From NCBI GenBank assembly GCA_035533075.1, contig DATLUO010000079.1, positions 1-39,162 on the forward strand: 39,162 nucleotides of DNA, in the 5' to 3' direction. The DNA is from Pirellulales bacterium. Its GTDB lineage: Bacteria > Planctomycetota > Planctomycetia > Pirellulales > JAICIG01. A model generated the notes under the pieces. The model ran no database searches. It saw only the letters and a program-made list of their open reading frames with translations, and was not told the DNA's origin. Each line of letters begins with the position of its first letter. The stretch's first letter is position 1. Made by a program: the position numbers and the translations under genes. Positions 30,582-38,674 of the stretch are shown one piece after another.

Positions 30582-31922
30582 ATGGACCAGTTTCTCAAAG
30601 GATACGATCTTAACCTGACGACGTGGGTCTATCTCTCGTCGCTGCTGACGATTGCCATCTACTTCAAGTTCAATCGCCTGTGGAGCGTGCGCAATCTCGA
30701 CATGCTCGCGCTGGTGGCCATGGCGCCCGGCCTGCTGCTGATCGACATCGGCGGCAAAGAGCACCGCGACGACCTGCTGTATCGCGGCTATATCTGGCTG
30801 TTCGTGCTGGGGGCCTGTTTCCTGCTGCGCCTGGTCGCCGATTCCTGGATGGTGCGGCGGCCGCTGTTGGAACCGAACCTCACGACCGGCGGACTGACCT
30901 TCATCGGCGTGGCCCTGTTGGTCTTTCTGATGGTCAACGTGATCACCAAGTCGCCCTCGAAGAGCGACCTGGAAGGACCGCGCATGCTCGACGCGATGCT
31001 CCGCCGCGAGCGGCCCGCCGACGGCGAACAGGCGTTGGCCAAACACGGTCCGGGGTTTCCCTTGTTGTTCCTGATGCCCAGCATCACGACCAAGGCCATC
31101 TCCAAGGTCGCGCCGGCGGTTCCCGAAGAGCGCGGCCCCTACATGGTGCAGGCCGCCACCGCCCGCACCATGGCCATCTTGTCGCACATTGCCGTGGTGC
31201 TGGGCATGCTGATGATCGGCGTCTGGCACTTCGACAACATCCGCACGGGCATCGCCGCCGCCACGCTCTACTTGCTGCTGCCCTATACGGCACGCTGGAC
31301 CGGTTACGTCGACCACGTCGTGCCCGCGGCACTGCTGGTCTGGGCCGTGGCGGCGTATCGCCGGCCGATGGTGTCGGGCATGCTGCTGGGGCTGGCGACG
31401 GGGGCCATTTACTATCCGCTTTTCCTGTTGCCGCTGTGGCTCGGCTTCTACTGGCAGCGGGGGCTGTTGCGGTTCAGCATCGGCTACGTGTCGATGCTTG
31501 TCGCACTGGTCGCCTGGTTGGCCTTTGCATCGAGCAACCTGGACCACTTTTTGGCCCAATTGAAAATGATGTTCGGCTGGACGAGCCTATCGTCGCCGGG
31601 CGTGGAAGGTTTTTGGCTGTTCCACGTGTCGTCGCGGCCCTGGCGCTGGCCCGTGCTGGCGGCTTACGCCATGATGTGCGCCTGGTTCGCGCTCTGGCCC
31701 AGTCCCAAGAACCTCGGCTCGCTGTTGAGTTGCTCGGCGGCGGTGATGCTGGGCACGCAGTTCTGGCTCACGAGCAGCGAAGGCGTTTACGTCGCCTGGT
31801 ATTTGCCGCTGTTGTTGCTGACGATTTTCCGGCCGAATCTGGAAGACCGCGTGGCTCTGGCCACGTTGGGCGAAAATTGGCTGATTCGCCGCGGCCTCCT
31901 GCTCCGCCGTCGCGCGGCGTAG
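30582..31922 (+). CDS. Polytopic membrane protein, 446 aa
   Basis: ATG 30582; starts MDQFLKGYDLNLTTWVYLSS. Around ten hydrophobic segments are visible, e.g. MLALVAMAPGLLLIDIGG, GYIWLFVLGACFLLRLVAD, FIGVALLVFLMVNVIT, ILSHIAVVLGMLMIGVW, GIAAATLYLLLPYTARW, VVPAALLVWAVAAY, MLLGLATGAIYYPLFLLPLW and LLVALVAWLAFASS-type (with FSIGYVSMLVALVAWLAFA). The mix of loops with RWTGYVDH and of a helix-loop core suggests a glycosyltransferase-87-like or similar integral protein, but no catalytic Asp motif is convincing. It ends 67 bp before the convergent surface-protein gene. I leave the family open. Confidence 0.8.
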   Translation: MDQFLKGYDLNLTTWVYLSSLLTIAIYFKFNRLWSVRNLDMLALVAMAPGLLLIDIGGKEHRDDLLYRGYIWLFVLGACFLLRLVADSWMVRRPLLEPNLTTGGLTFIGVALLVFLMVNVITKSPSKSDLEGPRMLDAMLRRERPADGEQALAKHGPGFPLLFLMPSITTKAISKVAPAVPEERGPYMVQAATARTMAILSHIAVVLGMLMIGVWHFDNIRTGIAAATLYLLLPYTARWTGYVDHVVPAALLVWAVAAYRRPMVSGMLLGLATGAIYYPLFLLPLWLGFYWQRGLLRFSIGYVSMLVALVAWLAFASSNLDHFLAQLKMMFGWTSLSSPGVEGFWLFHVSSRPWRWPVLAAYAMMCAWFALWPSPKNLGSLLSCSAAVMLGTQFWLTSSEGVYVAWYLPLLLLTIFRPNLEDRVALATLGENWLIRRGLLLRRRAA

Positions 31923-31989
31923 GAGGCATCCGCCTGCGAAGCGCGGTACCCACCCGTCGGCCAAGGCGCCGCCGCGGCGACCGCGCGGT

Positions 31990-34323
31990 TCAGGCGTGCA
32001 GCCGGTAATACTCGTCCGAGGCGAGGAAGCCGGCGATCACGTTCTCGTTGCTGAAGCCCGATTCGAAGGCCTGCACCCAACCGGCCACATCGGCCGGACT
32101 CGCCTGGCGGCGGAGATAGGCGGCGTAGTCGGCCTCGACGCGTTGCGTCTCGCGTTCGGGGCTGGCGGCGAACCCGTAGGCCGCGGCGACGCGGCTCTCG
32201 CCGGCGGCCAGCGCTTGAAGCCATTCAGCTTCGCCTGCGGCATCGGCGGAGCGGCCCAGCAGGTCTTCGTACATGGCGTCGATCCAGTCCTTGTTCGTGC
32301 CGCCGCTGTGGCTGTAGAACTCGTCGGAACCGATGAAGCCGGCCTCGAGCAGCTCATCGCTTAAGCCGGCCTGCATCAGGGCGGTCCAATGGGCCAGGCC
32401 CGAGTCGTCCGCGGCGCGTCCCAGGTATTTTTCATAGGCCGCCTCGATGACGCGCTCGTAGTATTCGGCGCTGTGCGTGAGCGCGATCGCCAAACTCGTC
32501 CGAGGCACGCCGTTGTCGAGCGAAAACGCCCAGGCGGCCAACGAGGCGGGATCGACCGGCCGACCGAGCGCGTTCTCGTAGGCGGCGGCGACGTAACTGC
32601 GGTTGGCGGCATCGATGGGATTGCCGCCTCCTCCGCCGACGCCACCGCCGGTCAGCCCATAAATCACCAGCGCGTTGCTGGTGCCGACAAAGACTTCGCC
32701 GTCGGCCACGGTGGGGACGTTGAACTTCACCGCGGTGCCCAGCGTGTCGCGTCCGCCGGGCGCCTGGTCGCTGTTGTAAAGCTCGACGCCTAGATTGGAC
32801 GCCTCGTAGGCCCGCAGCTCGTTCGAGCCGCTGTCGATCATCCACACGACGCCGTTGGCGGTGCCGTTCGCCGAGATAGTCGGCGTCGCTCCCGGATAGC
32901 CGAAACTGTCGACCGACGTGGAAGAAGGCGTCGTCGAGAGCGTGCCGTTCGTCAGCGAAAACGCCTCGGCGTGTCCGCCGACGGTGGCATAGTACAGCGT
33001 GCCGTTGAAATAGGCCGGCGTGCTGTAGACATCGCCGGACAACGGGGCCGCCTCTTGCACCACCAGGTCGCCGCTGGGATTGTAGCCCGACATATCATTG
33101 GCGTTCGCCAAGTATACGGTGCCGAGCTTGTTCCCTTGCACGAGCAGGTTTGGCGCACTCGCGCTGCCGGCGGAGGAAGGTAAGAGCACGATGCCGCCCG
33201 ATCCAAGATCGTGGTCGTTGTCGTCCAGAAACTGCTGATTCGAAGGCGTGAAGTAATCGACCACCTTCAGGCCGTAGCCGTTGATGTTCTGGTTGGTCGG
33301 ACTGCTGCTGGGATCGTAGGCGAGCTTGACGATCGAATCGCCGTAGTCACCCTCCGCGGGAAAGCCGGCGGAGTTGAGCGTGGTGTCGAACGTGCCGTTG
33401 CCGGTGGCGACATAGAGGTTGCCTTCGGAATCGACGGTGAGCGAGTCGCCGGCCTCCCATATATCGCCGAACTCGCCGTTGGGAGTGACGTTCACCGCAC
33501 CCCACAAGCTCAACGTCCGGGCATTGACGGCCAGCACCCAGCCGTGGGCAGGGGGAATGTCGGGGTGCGAAGCGAAGGCCATGAAGATATTACCGTCGAC
33601 TTCGGTCAGTGCGATGCGGCCTAATTCACGCAATGCATTGAAGGTGATCTTGCCGTCGACGCTGCCCGCACCGCTGCCGTTGACCGTGGGGCCGGAGACA
33701 AACGTGTAGTTGCTGCCGCCGTCATAGATCGTGTCGGCGATGGTCAGCGGGCCGCCGAGGTTCTCGGCTCCCGTCGCCAAATTAAGTGCGTGCAGCTTGT
33801 AAACATAGTGCGTGCCGTCGGCCCGGACTTCTTTGGTGTTGGCCAGCACATAGATGCTGTTGGTGTTCGGATCGATGACCGGCGTGGCGGTGATGCCCAG
33901 CTCCGGCTGCGTGGCGGGCGAACCGGTATCCGCCGAGGGGACGCTGGTGATGCCGGGACCGAGAAAGCTGTCGTGCCAGAGCATGTCGCCGTTGCTGGCG
34001 TCGATGGCATACACGCTGTCGTGCTCGGTGGCCACATAGACCACGTTGTGCGTGCCGCCGTCGATGTTGACGTTCTCGAGGTATAACGGCTGGGCATAAA
34101 TCTGGCCATCCACGGGCGTGCTGGCCAGCTTGCCGAAGCTGCCGGCGTTGACGTTGGCCGGGGTGAGCGCGGTCTCTTGCGAGTTCACGCCGCTGCTGGA
34201 AGCGTCATAGCGGTAGTTGAGCACGTTGGTCGAGAGCATGTCGCGCGGTTCGAGCGCTTCGAAGCGCCGCGCGGCCGGCCCGCGACGGAAGGGTCGAGAA
34301 ACAAGGCGACGGTGCGGAATCAT
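31990..34323 (-). CDS. LEPR-signal, PQQ-like beta-propeller, DUF4214 surface protein
   Basis: 777 residues from ATG 34323. The N-terminus has the planctomycete sorting-type motif ARRFEALEPRDMLS (18-31), followed by the mature part. Residues about 45-590 are a PQQ/pyrrolo-quinoline-like propeller: SVYAIDASNGDMLWHDSFLG, LHALNLATGAENLG, EGNLYVATGNGTFD, GTVYLANANDMSGYN and similar 'Y.a....G...W' blades. A Gly linker (GGGVGGGGG) leads to two to three DUF4214 repeats: SYVAAAYENALGRPVDPASL, VIEAAYEKYLGRAADDSGLA, AMYEDLLGRSADAAGEAEWL. DUF4214 occurs in secreted and adhesive proteins. No enzymatic site is evident. It is convergent with the membrane protein gene and divergent from the Hsp70 gene. Confidence 0.9.
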   Translation of the reverse strand: MIPHRRLVSRPFRRGPAARRFEALEPRDMLSTNVLNYRYDASSSGVNSQETALTPANVNAGSFGKLASTPVDGQIYAQPLYLENVNIDGGTHNVVYVATEHDSVYAIDASNGDMLWHDSFLGPGITSVPSADTGSPATQPELGITATPVIDPNTNSIYVLANTKEVRADGTHYVYKLHALNLATGAENLGGPLTIADTIYDGGSNYTFVSGPTVNGSGAGSVDGKITFNALRELGRIALTEVDGNIFMAFASHPDIPPAHGWVLAVNARTLSLWGAVNVTPNGEFGDIWEAGDSLTVDSEGNLYVATGNGTFDTTLNSAGFPAEGDYGDSIVKLAYDPSSSPTNQNINGYGLKVVDYFTPSNQQFLDDNDHDLGSGGIVLLPSSAGSASAPNLLVQGNKLGTVYLANANDMSGYNPSGDLVVQEAAPLSGDVYSTPAYFNGTLYYATVGGHAEAFSLTNGTLSTTPSSTSVDSFGYPGATPTISANGTANGVVWMIDSGSNELRAYEASNLGVELYNSDQAPGGRDTLGTAVKFNVPTVADGEVFVGTSNALVIYGLTGGGVGGGGGNPIDAANRSYVAAAYENALGRPVDPASLAAWAFSLDNGVPRTSLAIALTHSAEYYERVIEAAYEKYLGRAADDSGLAHWTALMQAGLSDELLEAGFIGSDEFYSHSGGTNKDWIDAMYEDLLGRSADAAGEAEWLQALAAGESRVAAAYGFAASPERETQRVEADYAAYLRRQASPADVAGWVQAFESGFSNENVIAGFLASDEYYRLHA

Positions 34324-34506
34324 GCGGTTTTTCCTCCGGGTGTAGGTGCCAGTCTGATTGCGCTCCGCTTTCTTGCAAGAGAGTTGCGCGGCGTGGCGTC
34401 GGAATTGCGGGCCGGTTCGGCGGTGCAATCACCACAGCCCGCACCGATGGACCGGCGGGCCCATCGGCAGGTGCTTTGCCGTTGGGCAACGGATATATTG
34501 GACCCC

Positions 34507-36144
34507 ATGACCGTCGATCCTGGATTTCTGAATCCGCACGGCGCGGGGCCGCTCACGCATCTCGCGCAGAGGGAACCGTCGGCCGGCGCCGTTCCGGTTC
34601 CGGCGGTGGGGATCGATCTCGGCACGACCTACTCCGCGGTTGCTTACCTCGACCCGCAAGGTCGGCCGGTATGCCTTCCCAACGTTGAAGGCGACCTGCT
34701 CACTCCCAGCGTCGTGCTGTTCGACGACGACGGCGTGGTGGTTGGCAAGCAAGCCGTGGCGGCCGCCTCGCTGGAACCGGAACGCGTGGCCGAGTCGGTC
34801 AAGCGCGAGATGGGCGGCAAGCATTACCACCGTCAGATCAACGGCCGATGGTTGCCGCCCGAAGTGATCTCCGCCTTCATTCTGCAGCGGCTGAAAGGCG
34901 ACGCCGAACGTAAGCTGGGCCCGGTCCGCAAGGCGGTCATCACCGTGCCGGCCTATTTCGACGAAACGCGCCGGCGGGCGACGATGGACGCCGGCAAACT
35001 GGCCGGCCTGGAAGTGCTCGACATCATCAACGAGCCGACCGCGGCCGCGATTGTCTACGGCTATCAGGCTGGCTTTCTCGACCGATCGGGCACCGTCGCC
35101 GAGGGGAAATCGGTGCGCGTGCTCGTGTTCGACTTGGGTGGCGGCACGTTCGATGTGACGCTGGTCGAAATCGGCACGCAGTCGTTCAAGGCGCTGGCCA
35201 CCGACGGCGACGTGCTGTTGGGCGGAAAGGACTGGGACGAGAAACTTGGCGAGATCGCCGCCGAACGCCTCAAGGCGCAGATCGGCGAGGACCCGCGGAA
35301 CGATCCGGCGACGCGGCACGAGTTGCTTTTCGCCGCCGAGGCCGCCAAGCGCATGCTCAGCGAGCGCACCAAGGCCACGCTGGTCGTACACCACGGCGGC
35401 AAACGCCTGAAGGTCGACGTCACTCGCCAGGAATTTGAGGAGGCCACGCTGCCGTTGGTGCTCCGCACGCGGACATCGACCGAGCTCGTCGTGCTGCAAG
35501 CCGGCATGGCCTGGCAAGACATCGACCGCGTGCTGGTCGTGGGCGGTTCGACCCGCATGCCGATGATTCTGAAGGTGCTCGCCGAGCTGGCGGGCCGCGC
35601 GGTCGATCATTCCGTGGCGCCCGACGAAGCGGTGGCGCAGGGCGCGGCACTCTACGCCGACCTGCTTCTGCAAAAACAGGGTGCCGGCGGCGGGCACACG
35701 CAGTTCAGCGTGACCAACGTCAACTCGCACAGTCTGGGCGTGGTGGGCGTCGATGCCGAGAGCCGCTCGCGCGTGAACCGCGTTATCATTCCCAAGAATA
35801 CGCCGCTGCCGCGCAGCAAGACCAAGCGATTCAAAACGTTCAAAGCGAACCAGGCGAACGTCAAGGTGACGGTGTTGGAAGGCGAAAGCGAAGTGCCGGA
35901 CGCCTGCATCGAGGTGGGCACGTGCGTCATTCGCGACTTGCCGCCGAACTTGCCCGCCGGCTGGCCCGTGGAGGTGCGCTATTCATATCAGGAAAACGGC
36001 CGCTTGCAAGTCTCGGCGAAGCTGGTCGGACATGGAGCGCACGTAACGGCGGAGTTCATTCGCGACAACAGCCTTTCCGACGACGATCTGCTGCTCTGGG
36101 GCCAGGTGCTGGCCGACGAAGCGGCCCGCGATAAGGATCTGTAG
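34507..36144 (+). CDS. Hsp70/DnaK-like protein without lid
   Basis: 545 residues from ATG 34507 (the open frame extends further upstream but without homology). ATPase motifs: AVGIDLGTTYSAVAYL (32-47), NEPTAAAIVYGY, VLVFDLGGGTFDVTLVEIG, and VLVVGGSTRMPMILKVL. The substrate-binding beta part follows, KTKRFKTFKANQANVKVTVL (phosphorylation of the DnaK PITSPPE linker not visible). It ends with EFIRDNSLSDDDLLLWGQVL and lacks the alpha-helical lid of DnaK (about 640 residues), so it is a specialised Hsp70. J-like modules are encoded nearby (23160-26012, 38675 onward). Its linker before the substrate part is short. It would need a cochaperone; none of the classical DnaJ or GrpE type is in the window. 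Confidence 0.9.
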   Translation: MTVDPGFLNPHGAGPLTHLAQREPSAGAVPVPAVGIDLGTTYSAVAYLDPQGRPVCLPNVEGDLLTPSVVLFDDDGVVVGKQAVAAASLEPERVAESVKREMGGKHYHRQINGRWLPPEVISAFILQRLKGDAERKLGPVRKAVITVPAYFDETRRRATMDAGKLAGLEVLDIINEPTAAAIVYGYQAGFLDRSGTVAEGKSVRVLVFDLGGGTFDVTLVEIGTQSFKALATDGDVLLGGKDWDEKLGEIAAERLKAQIGEDPRNDPATRHELLFAAEAAKRMLSERTKATLVVHHGGKRLKVDVTRQEFEEATLPLVLRTRTSTELVVLQAGMAWQDIDRVLVVGGSTRMPMILKVLAELAGRAVDHSVAPDEAVAQGAALYADLLLQKQGAGGGHTQFSVTNVNSHSLGVVGVDAESRSRVNRVIIPKNTPLPRSKTKRFKTFKANQANVKVTVLEGESEVPDACIEVGTCVIRDLPPNLPAGWPVEVRYSYQENGRLQVSAKLVGHGAHVTAEFIRDNSLSDDDLLLWGQVLADEAARDKDL

Positions 36145-36183
36145 GGAACGGGGTGCCCTCTGGGCCCCGTGGCGTTCCGCGAG
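36145..36183 (+). terminator. Possible hairpin terminator after the Hsp70 gene
   Basis: GGAACGGGGTGCC and GGGCCCCGTGGCGTTCC can pair partly. No T-run follows, so rho-independent termination is uncertain. Confidence 0.35.
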
Positions 36184-36197
36184 GAATGAGGAACATC

Positions 36198-36238
36198 GTA
36201 GGGTGGGACCAGCGAGCTTGCGAGCGCCGGCCCACCAT
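36198..36238. repeat. Palindromic repeat GTAGGGTGGG ... CCCACCAT
   Basis: 36201-36207 GGGTGGG pairs with CCCACC at 36231-36236; the interior holds AGCGAGCTTGCGAGCGC. It has the form of a common intergenic repeat in planctomycete genomes and lies 48 bp before the GYF_2 gene. Confidence 0.6.
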
Positions 36239-36285
36239 CGGCACGCCGCAATGTACAAACGATGCGCGAACTATCTCCGACGACC

Positions 36286-37071
36286 ATGGCCAAAAAAGAC
36301 GGCGATCTCCGGCTCCTCAAATCGGGCACAGTCTACGGCCCCATGAGCCGCGGCGACTTCGACCGGCTCCGCGCCGGCGGAAAGATCGGTCCGGACGACC
36401 TGGTTTCCGTGCGCGGTGGGGCGTGGACTCGGGTCGACGATTATTTCGCCGTATCGGAATCGCAAGCGGGCGCCGGGCCGCGCGGGCCAGCGCCGCTCGA
36501 ATCCGCAGTGGCCGCTCGGCTGTCGCCCGACGACACCGATCCGGTGCTGCGACTGCTGACGGGCAAGCGCATCGTCAGCTCGCTTTCGCGTGCCGAGGTC
36601 AATCAGCTTCACCAATCGGGCCGCATTGACGACGACGATTTGATCTGCGCCTTGTACGGTCCCTGGATGCGCGTGGTCGACTTTTTGGCTCCGCCGCGCG
36701 CCAAACCGCCAGCCACGTTGCTTGAGGAACACCACGCGGCCAATGGCCCAACGTCAGCAACGGCCGCGACTTCATCGGCCGATGCTCAGCCGGCGCCGCC
36801 GCTCATCGCGAGACTGGTCGTCCCGGCGCCGGCGCCCGCAAGTGGAGTTCCGTCGTTCGTGCCGCCGCCGGCATCGCGTTCGTCGCTCGTTGACGTGTGG
36901 TACGTCCGCGTGCGCGGCGTTCATTCCGCGCCGCTGGGCAAGCGGCACGTCAAATCGCTCTTCGAGGCCAAAGAGATAACGCGCGACAACCTCGCTCGCC
37001 ATCCCACCTGGCCCGACAACGCCTGGCTGCCCATCCACGCCATTCCGCAACTGGCCGACGCCGTAACGTAA
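36286..37071 (+). CDS. Protein with GYF_2-type repeats
   Basis: 261 residues from ATG 36286, preferred over 36262 because the homology begins at once. Residues 3-50: GDLRLLKSGTVYGPMSRGDF and DRLRAGGKIGPDDLVSVRGG is the GYF_2/'G.vyGPls...l..l...G.i..ddlv....g.W' fold. A second, weaker copy occupies about 90-145 (VSSLSRAEVNQLHQSGRIDD, DDLICALYGPWMRV). A third variant ends the protein (VWYVRVRGVHSAPLGKRHVK, SLFEAKEITRDNLARHPTW). An Ala/Pro linker separates the copies. GYF_2 domains are thought to bind proline-rich peptides. No membrane helix. It follows the Hsp70 gene on the same strand by 141 bp. Its 3' end touches a truncated PIN gene. Confidence 0.85.
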   Translation: MAKKDGDLRLLKSGTVYGPMSRGDFDRLRAGGKIGPDDLVSVRGGAWTRVDDYFAVSESQAGAGPRGPAPLESAVAARLSPDDTDPVLRLLTGKRIVSSLSRAEVNQLHQSGRIDDDDLICALYGPWMRVVDFLAPPRAKPPATLLEEHHAANGPTSATAATSSADAQPAPPLIARLVVPAPAPASGVPSFVPPPASRSSLVDVWYVRVRGVHSAPLGKRHVKSLFEAKEITRDNLARHPTWPDNAWLPIHAIPQLADAVT

Positions 37072-37089
37072 GCGTCCCGCTTGCATCCA

Positions 37090-37297
37090 GGTGCGTCACC
37101 GCGAGCGGATCTTCTCCGTATACCTTGGTGAGGACGCTCTTGGCTTCGAAAAACACGGCCGTTGATGTGAACCACCCGGAGTGGGCGCGCAGCAGTTGCT
37201 CGCAGGCTGTTGCGGCCGGGTGGCCTTGCAGCAAGCTATAGACCAACACCATCGTGTCCAGTCCGCGCTCGAGCGCGGGACTAGAAGAGGAGATCAT
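37090..37297 (-). pseudogene. Truncated PIN-domain toxin
   Basis: The minus strand reads RGLDTMVLVYSLLQGHPAAT and CEQLLRAHSGWFTSTAVFFE, AKSVLTKVYG (about 65 residues), the N-terminal half of a PIN toxin of the 'GLDTMVLVYS' group. At about 37090 the match stops (VTHLDASG), just 19 bp from the GYF gene's stop, so the other catalytic acidic residues are missing. Its antitoxin (37281-37523) is intact and overlaps it by 17 nt. Probably inactive. Confidence 0.7.
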
Positions 37298-37523
37298 CTC
37301 CGCTCAACTCCGTAACGTCGGGTTCGGCGGCCGGATCACCCGGTCGGACCGAAAGTTTCGTGGCGAAAATATCATCCCAGCTCGCACGCGCAGGGCGAAC
37401 GATGATTCCTTCAGGCGTTCGTTCCAGGCTGACCGCGCTCGAAAAGCCGAGGGCCTGCACCCAATCCGCTGGAAGTTGAATGCGGTTCCCCGGCTCCAAG
37501 GCGGTGATTTGAATTGCGCTCAT
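37281..37523 (-). CDS. AbrB/MazE-type antitoxin
   Basis: 80 residues from ATG 37523, which has GGAG 6 bp upstream (an ATG two codons earlier lacks this spacing). MSAIQITALEPGNRIQLPAD then WVQALGFSSAVSLERTPEGI is the swapped-hairpin AbrB DNA-binding fold ('i.l...gRi.lP......lg....v.l......i'). The acidic tail (DPAAEPDVTELSGDDLLF) would bind the toxin. The toxin gene downstream is truncated, so this is an orphan regulator. Confidence 0.85.
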   Translation of the reverse strand: MSAIQITALEPGNRIQLPADWVQALGFSSAVSLERTPEGIIVRPARASWDDIFATKLSVRPGDPAAEPDVTELSGDDLLF

Positions 37524-37678
37524 TGGCACTCCTTCGACGCATCATCAATTAACTGCTCTCCGCGTCATTGTCCGCGCCGCCTGTCGCGGAATCAAGCCAG
37601 GCGTGGATTGCCGAGCAATTTCCGGGTCGCCGTTGCCGGTGCGGCGGGCTTCGAGACAACCGCAAACCCCAGTGGCGA

Positions 37679-37708
37679 TTGCATTGCCGCCCGGCTCGCG
37701 CATAGAAT
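37679..37708 (+). promoter_or_regulatory. Candidate promoter upstream of J-like copy 1
   Basis: TTGCAT at 37679-37684, 18 bp, TAGAAT at 37703-37708. The equivalent position in the second unit (38555-38582) also gives a promoter-like pair. The interval 37524-37827 has no gene. Confidence 0.45.
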
Positions 37709-37725
37709 GACCGGCTGGCTGTAGC

Positions 37726-37800
37726 CCGCTTGCTCCGCAAGCGGCTTAGTGGCCCGCTTGCTCCGCAAGCGGTTCAGTGGCCCGCTTGCTCCGCAAGCGG
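37726..37800. repeat. 28-bp unit x3, each an 8-bp-stem hairpin
   Basis: Each unit contains CCGCTTGC-TCC-GCAAGCGG, starting at 37726, 37754 and 37782. Perfect stems with a 3-nt loop, repeated just before the J-like start at 37828. The second unit has two copies (38600-38646). Confidence 0.95.
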
Positions 37801-37827
37801 AAGCGCATTCGTTCAGCAGGGTCGGTT

Positions 37828-37974
37828 ATGTCGGACTCGTTCGATCCTTATCGCGTCTGGCTGGGCATTCCGCGCGAATCGCGGCCGCCGACGCACTACG
37901 AGCTGCTGGGCATTTCGCCGAACGGGCACGAGCAAGCGGTGGTCGAAGCGGCTATCCAAGGTCTCTGGGCTTGA
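37828..37974 (+). pseudogene. Truncated J-like gene copy 1
   Basis: Starts MSDSFDPYRVWLGIPRESRP, then PTHYELLGISPNGHEQAVVE, and breaks off after VEAAI. The first 41 codons match the J-like gene at 38675, then the sequence turns into the 3' end of a minus-strand toxin gene (stop at 37952-37954). The break is exactly at the toxin stop, suggesting the toxin module was inserted or the J-like gene was cut there. Only about a third of the module remains. Confidence 0.8.
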
Positions 37975-38103
37975 GTGGCACCTGACCTGGTCCTCTGACG
38001 CGCAGGACGCGCATCTGCTTGTTGGCGATAACAAAGACAGCCATTCGTAGATGGCGTCGACGTCGGCCTGGGCGCGGCGCAGCAGAAGAACCTGGAATGG
38101 CAT
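37952..38103 (-). pseudogene. RelE/ParE-type toxin with internal deletion
   Basis: The first ~21 codons (MPFQVLLLRRAQADVDAIYE) are a ParE/RelE start. The next bases carry, one frame over, AVFVIANKQMRVLRVRGPGQ and VPLKPRDLG followed by TAG, the C-terminal end of a ParE-type toxin. The middle of the gene (about 40-50 codons) is missing and the two ends are out of frame, so the toxin is dead. The start ATG overlaps the antitoxin stop (TAATG). Confidence 0.75.
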
Positions 38104-38360
38104 TATTTGGCCGTAAGTCCGTGGCGGCGGCGGAACTCCCGGTCGAATTCTTGAAGTGGAATGCCCGCGTCGCCGTTCTCCATATCCGTCAGAGCCTCTT
38201 GCACGGCCAAAACGGCATCGCCCTCTTCATCCGCGGCTGGGTGCCGCGTGCGGCAGAGGTCCAAAGCCTCTTCCGGCGAGACGTCGCCGCGCCCCACGCT
38301 GAGTTGCTCCGAAATGAAGCGGTGAAAACTAGAAAGCTCGCTACCCAAGCCGCCAGACAT
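38103..38360 (-). CDS. Antitoxin of a RelE/ParE-type pair
   Basis: 85 residues from ATG 38360 (MSGGLGSELSSFHRFISEQL); 38372 is also in frame. The mid and end blocks (SPEEALDLCRTRHPAADEE, AVLAVQEALTDMENGDAGIP, EFDREFRRRHGL) are the usual antitoxin of planctomycete RelE/ParE pairs. It overlaps the dead toxin by a TAATG. The protein is intact and could remain as an orphan regulator or a neutraliser of related toxins elsewhere in the chromosome. Confidence 0.78.
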   Translation of the reverse strand: MSGGLGSELSSFHRFISEQLSVGRGDVSPEEALDLCRTRHPAADEEGDAVLAVQEALTDMENGDAGIPLQEFDREFRRRHGLTAK

Positions 38361-38554
38361 AACTCCCTCCAAGGCTATCCTGATGTTGATGCTACGAACG
38401 CTGTCTCGTCGAGGAACTGCCGCCTACGTCATTTTCGGTGTCGCCTGTCCCGGAATCAAGCCAGACGTGGCTTGTTGGCTTGCTGCGTGCCTGTATCTGC
38501 TGGCTGAAACCGCGGTTGCCGCGCGGTTTCGGCCCGCGACGCTTGGCGTGATGG

Positions 38555-38582
38555 TTGCTTTGCCGCCCGATTTGCCCATAAT
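38555..38582 (+). promoter_or_regulatory. Candidate promoter upstream of J-like copy 2
   Basis: TTGCTT at 38555-38560, 16 bp, CATAAT at 38577-38582. Same relative position as in the first unit; the flanking TTGCCGCCCG is shared by both. The gap 38361-38674 otherwise holds diverged unit sequence and the hairpins. Confidence 0.45.
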
Positions 38583-38599
38583 AACGGGTTGGCCGTGGC

Positions 38600-38646
38600 C
38601 CGCATGCTCCGCAAGCGGTTTAGTGGCCCGCTTGCTCCGCAAGCGG
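38600..38646. repeat. 28-bp unit x2 hairpins before J-like copy 2
   Basis: Same stem as at 37726-37800; the first copy has one change (CCGCATGC). It ends 28 bp before the J-like ATG. Confidence 0.9.
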
Positions 38647-38674
38647 AAGCACAATCGTTCACCCAAGGTCGGGT

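Noticed and set aside
30276..31559. 427-codon minus-strand open frame
   Set aside because: Antisense of the DUF1559-type and polytopic membrane genes; Gln/His/Arg-rich without domains.
34429..35730. 433-codon minus-strand open frame
   Set aside because: Shadow of the Hsp70-like gene, whose ATPase motifs are unambiguous.
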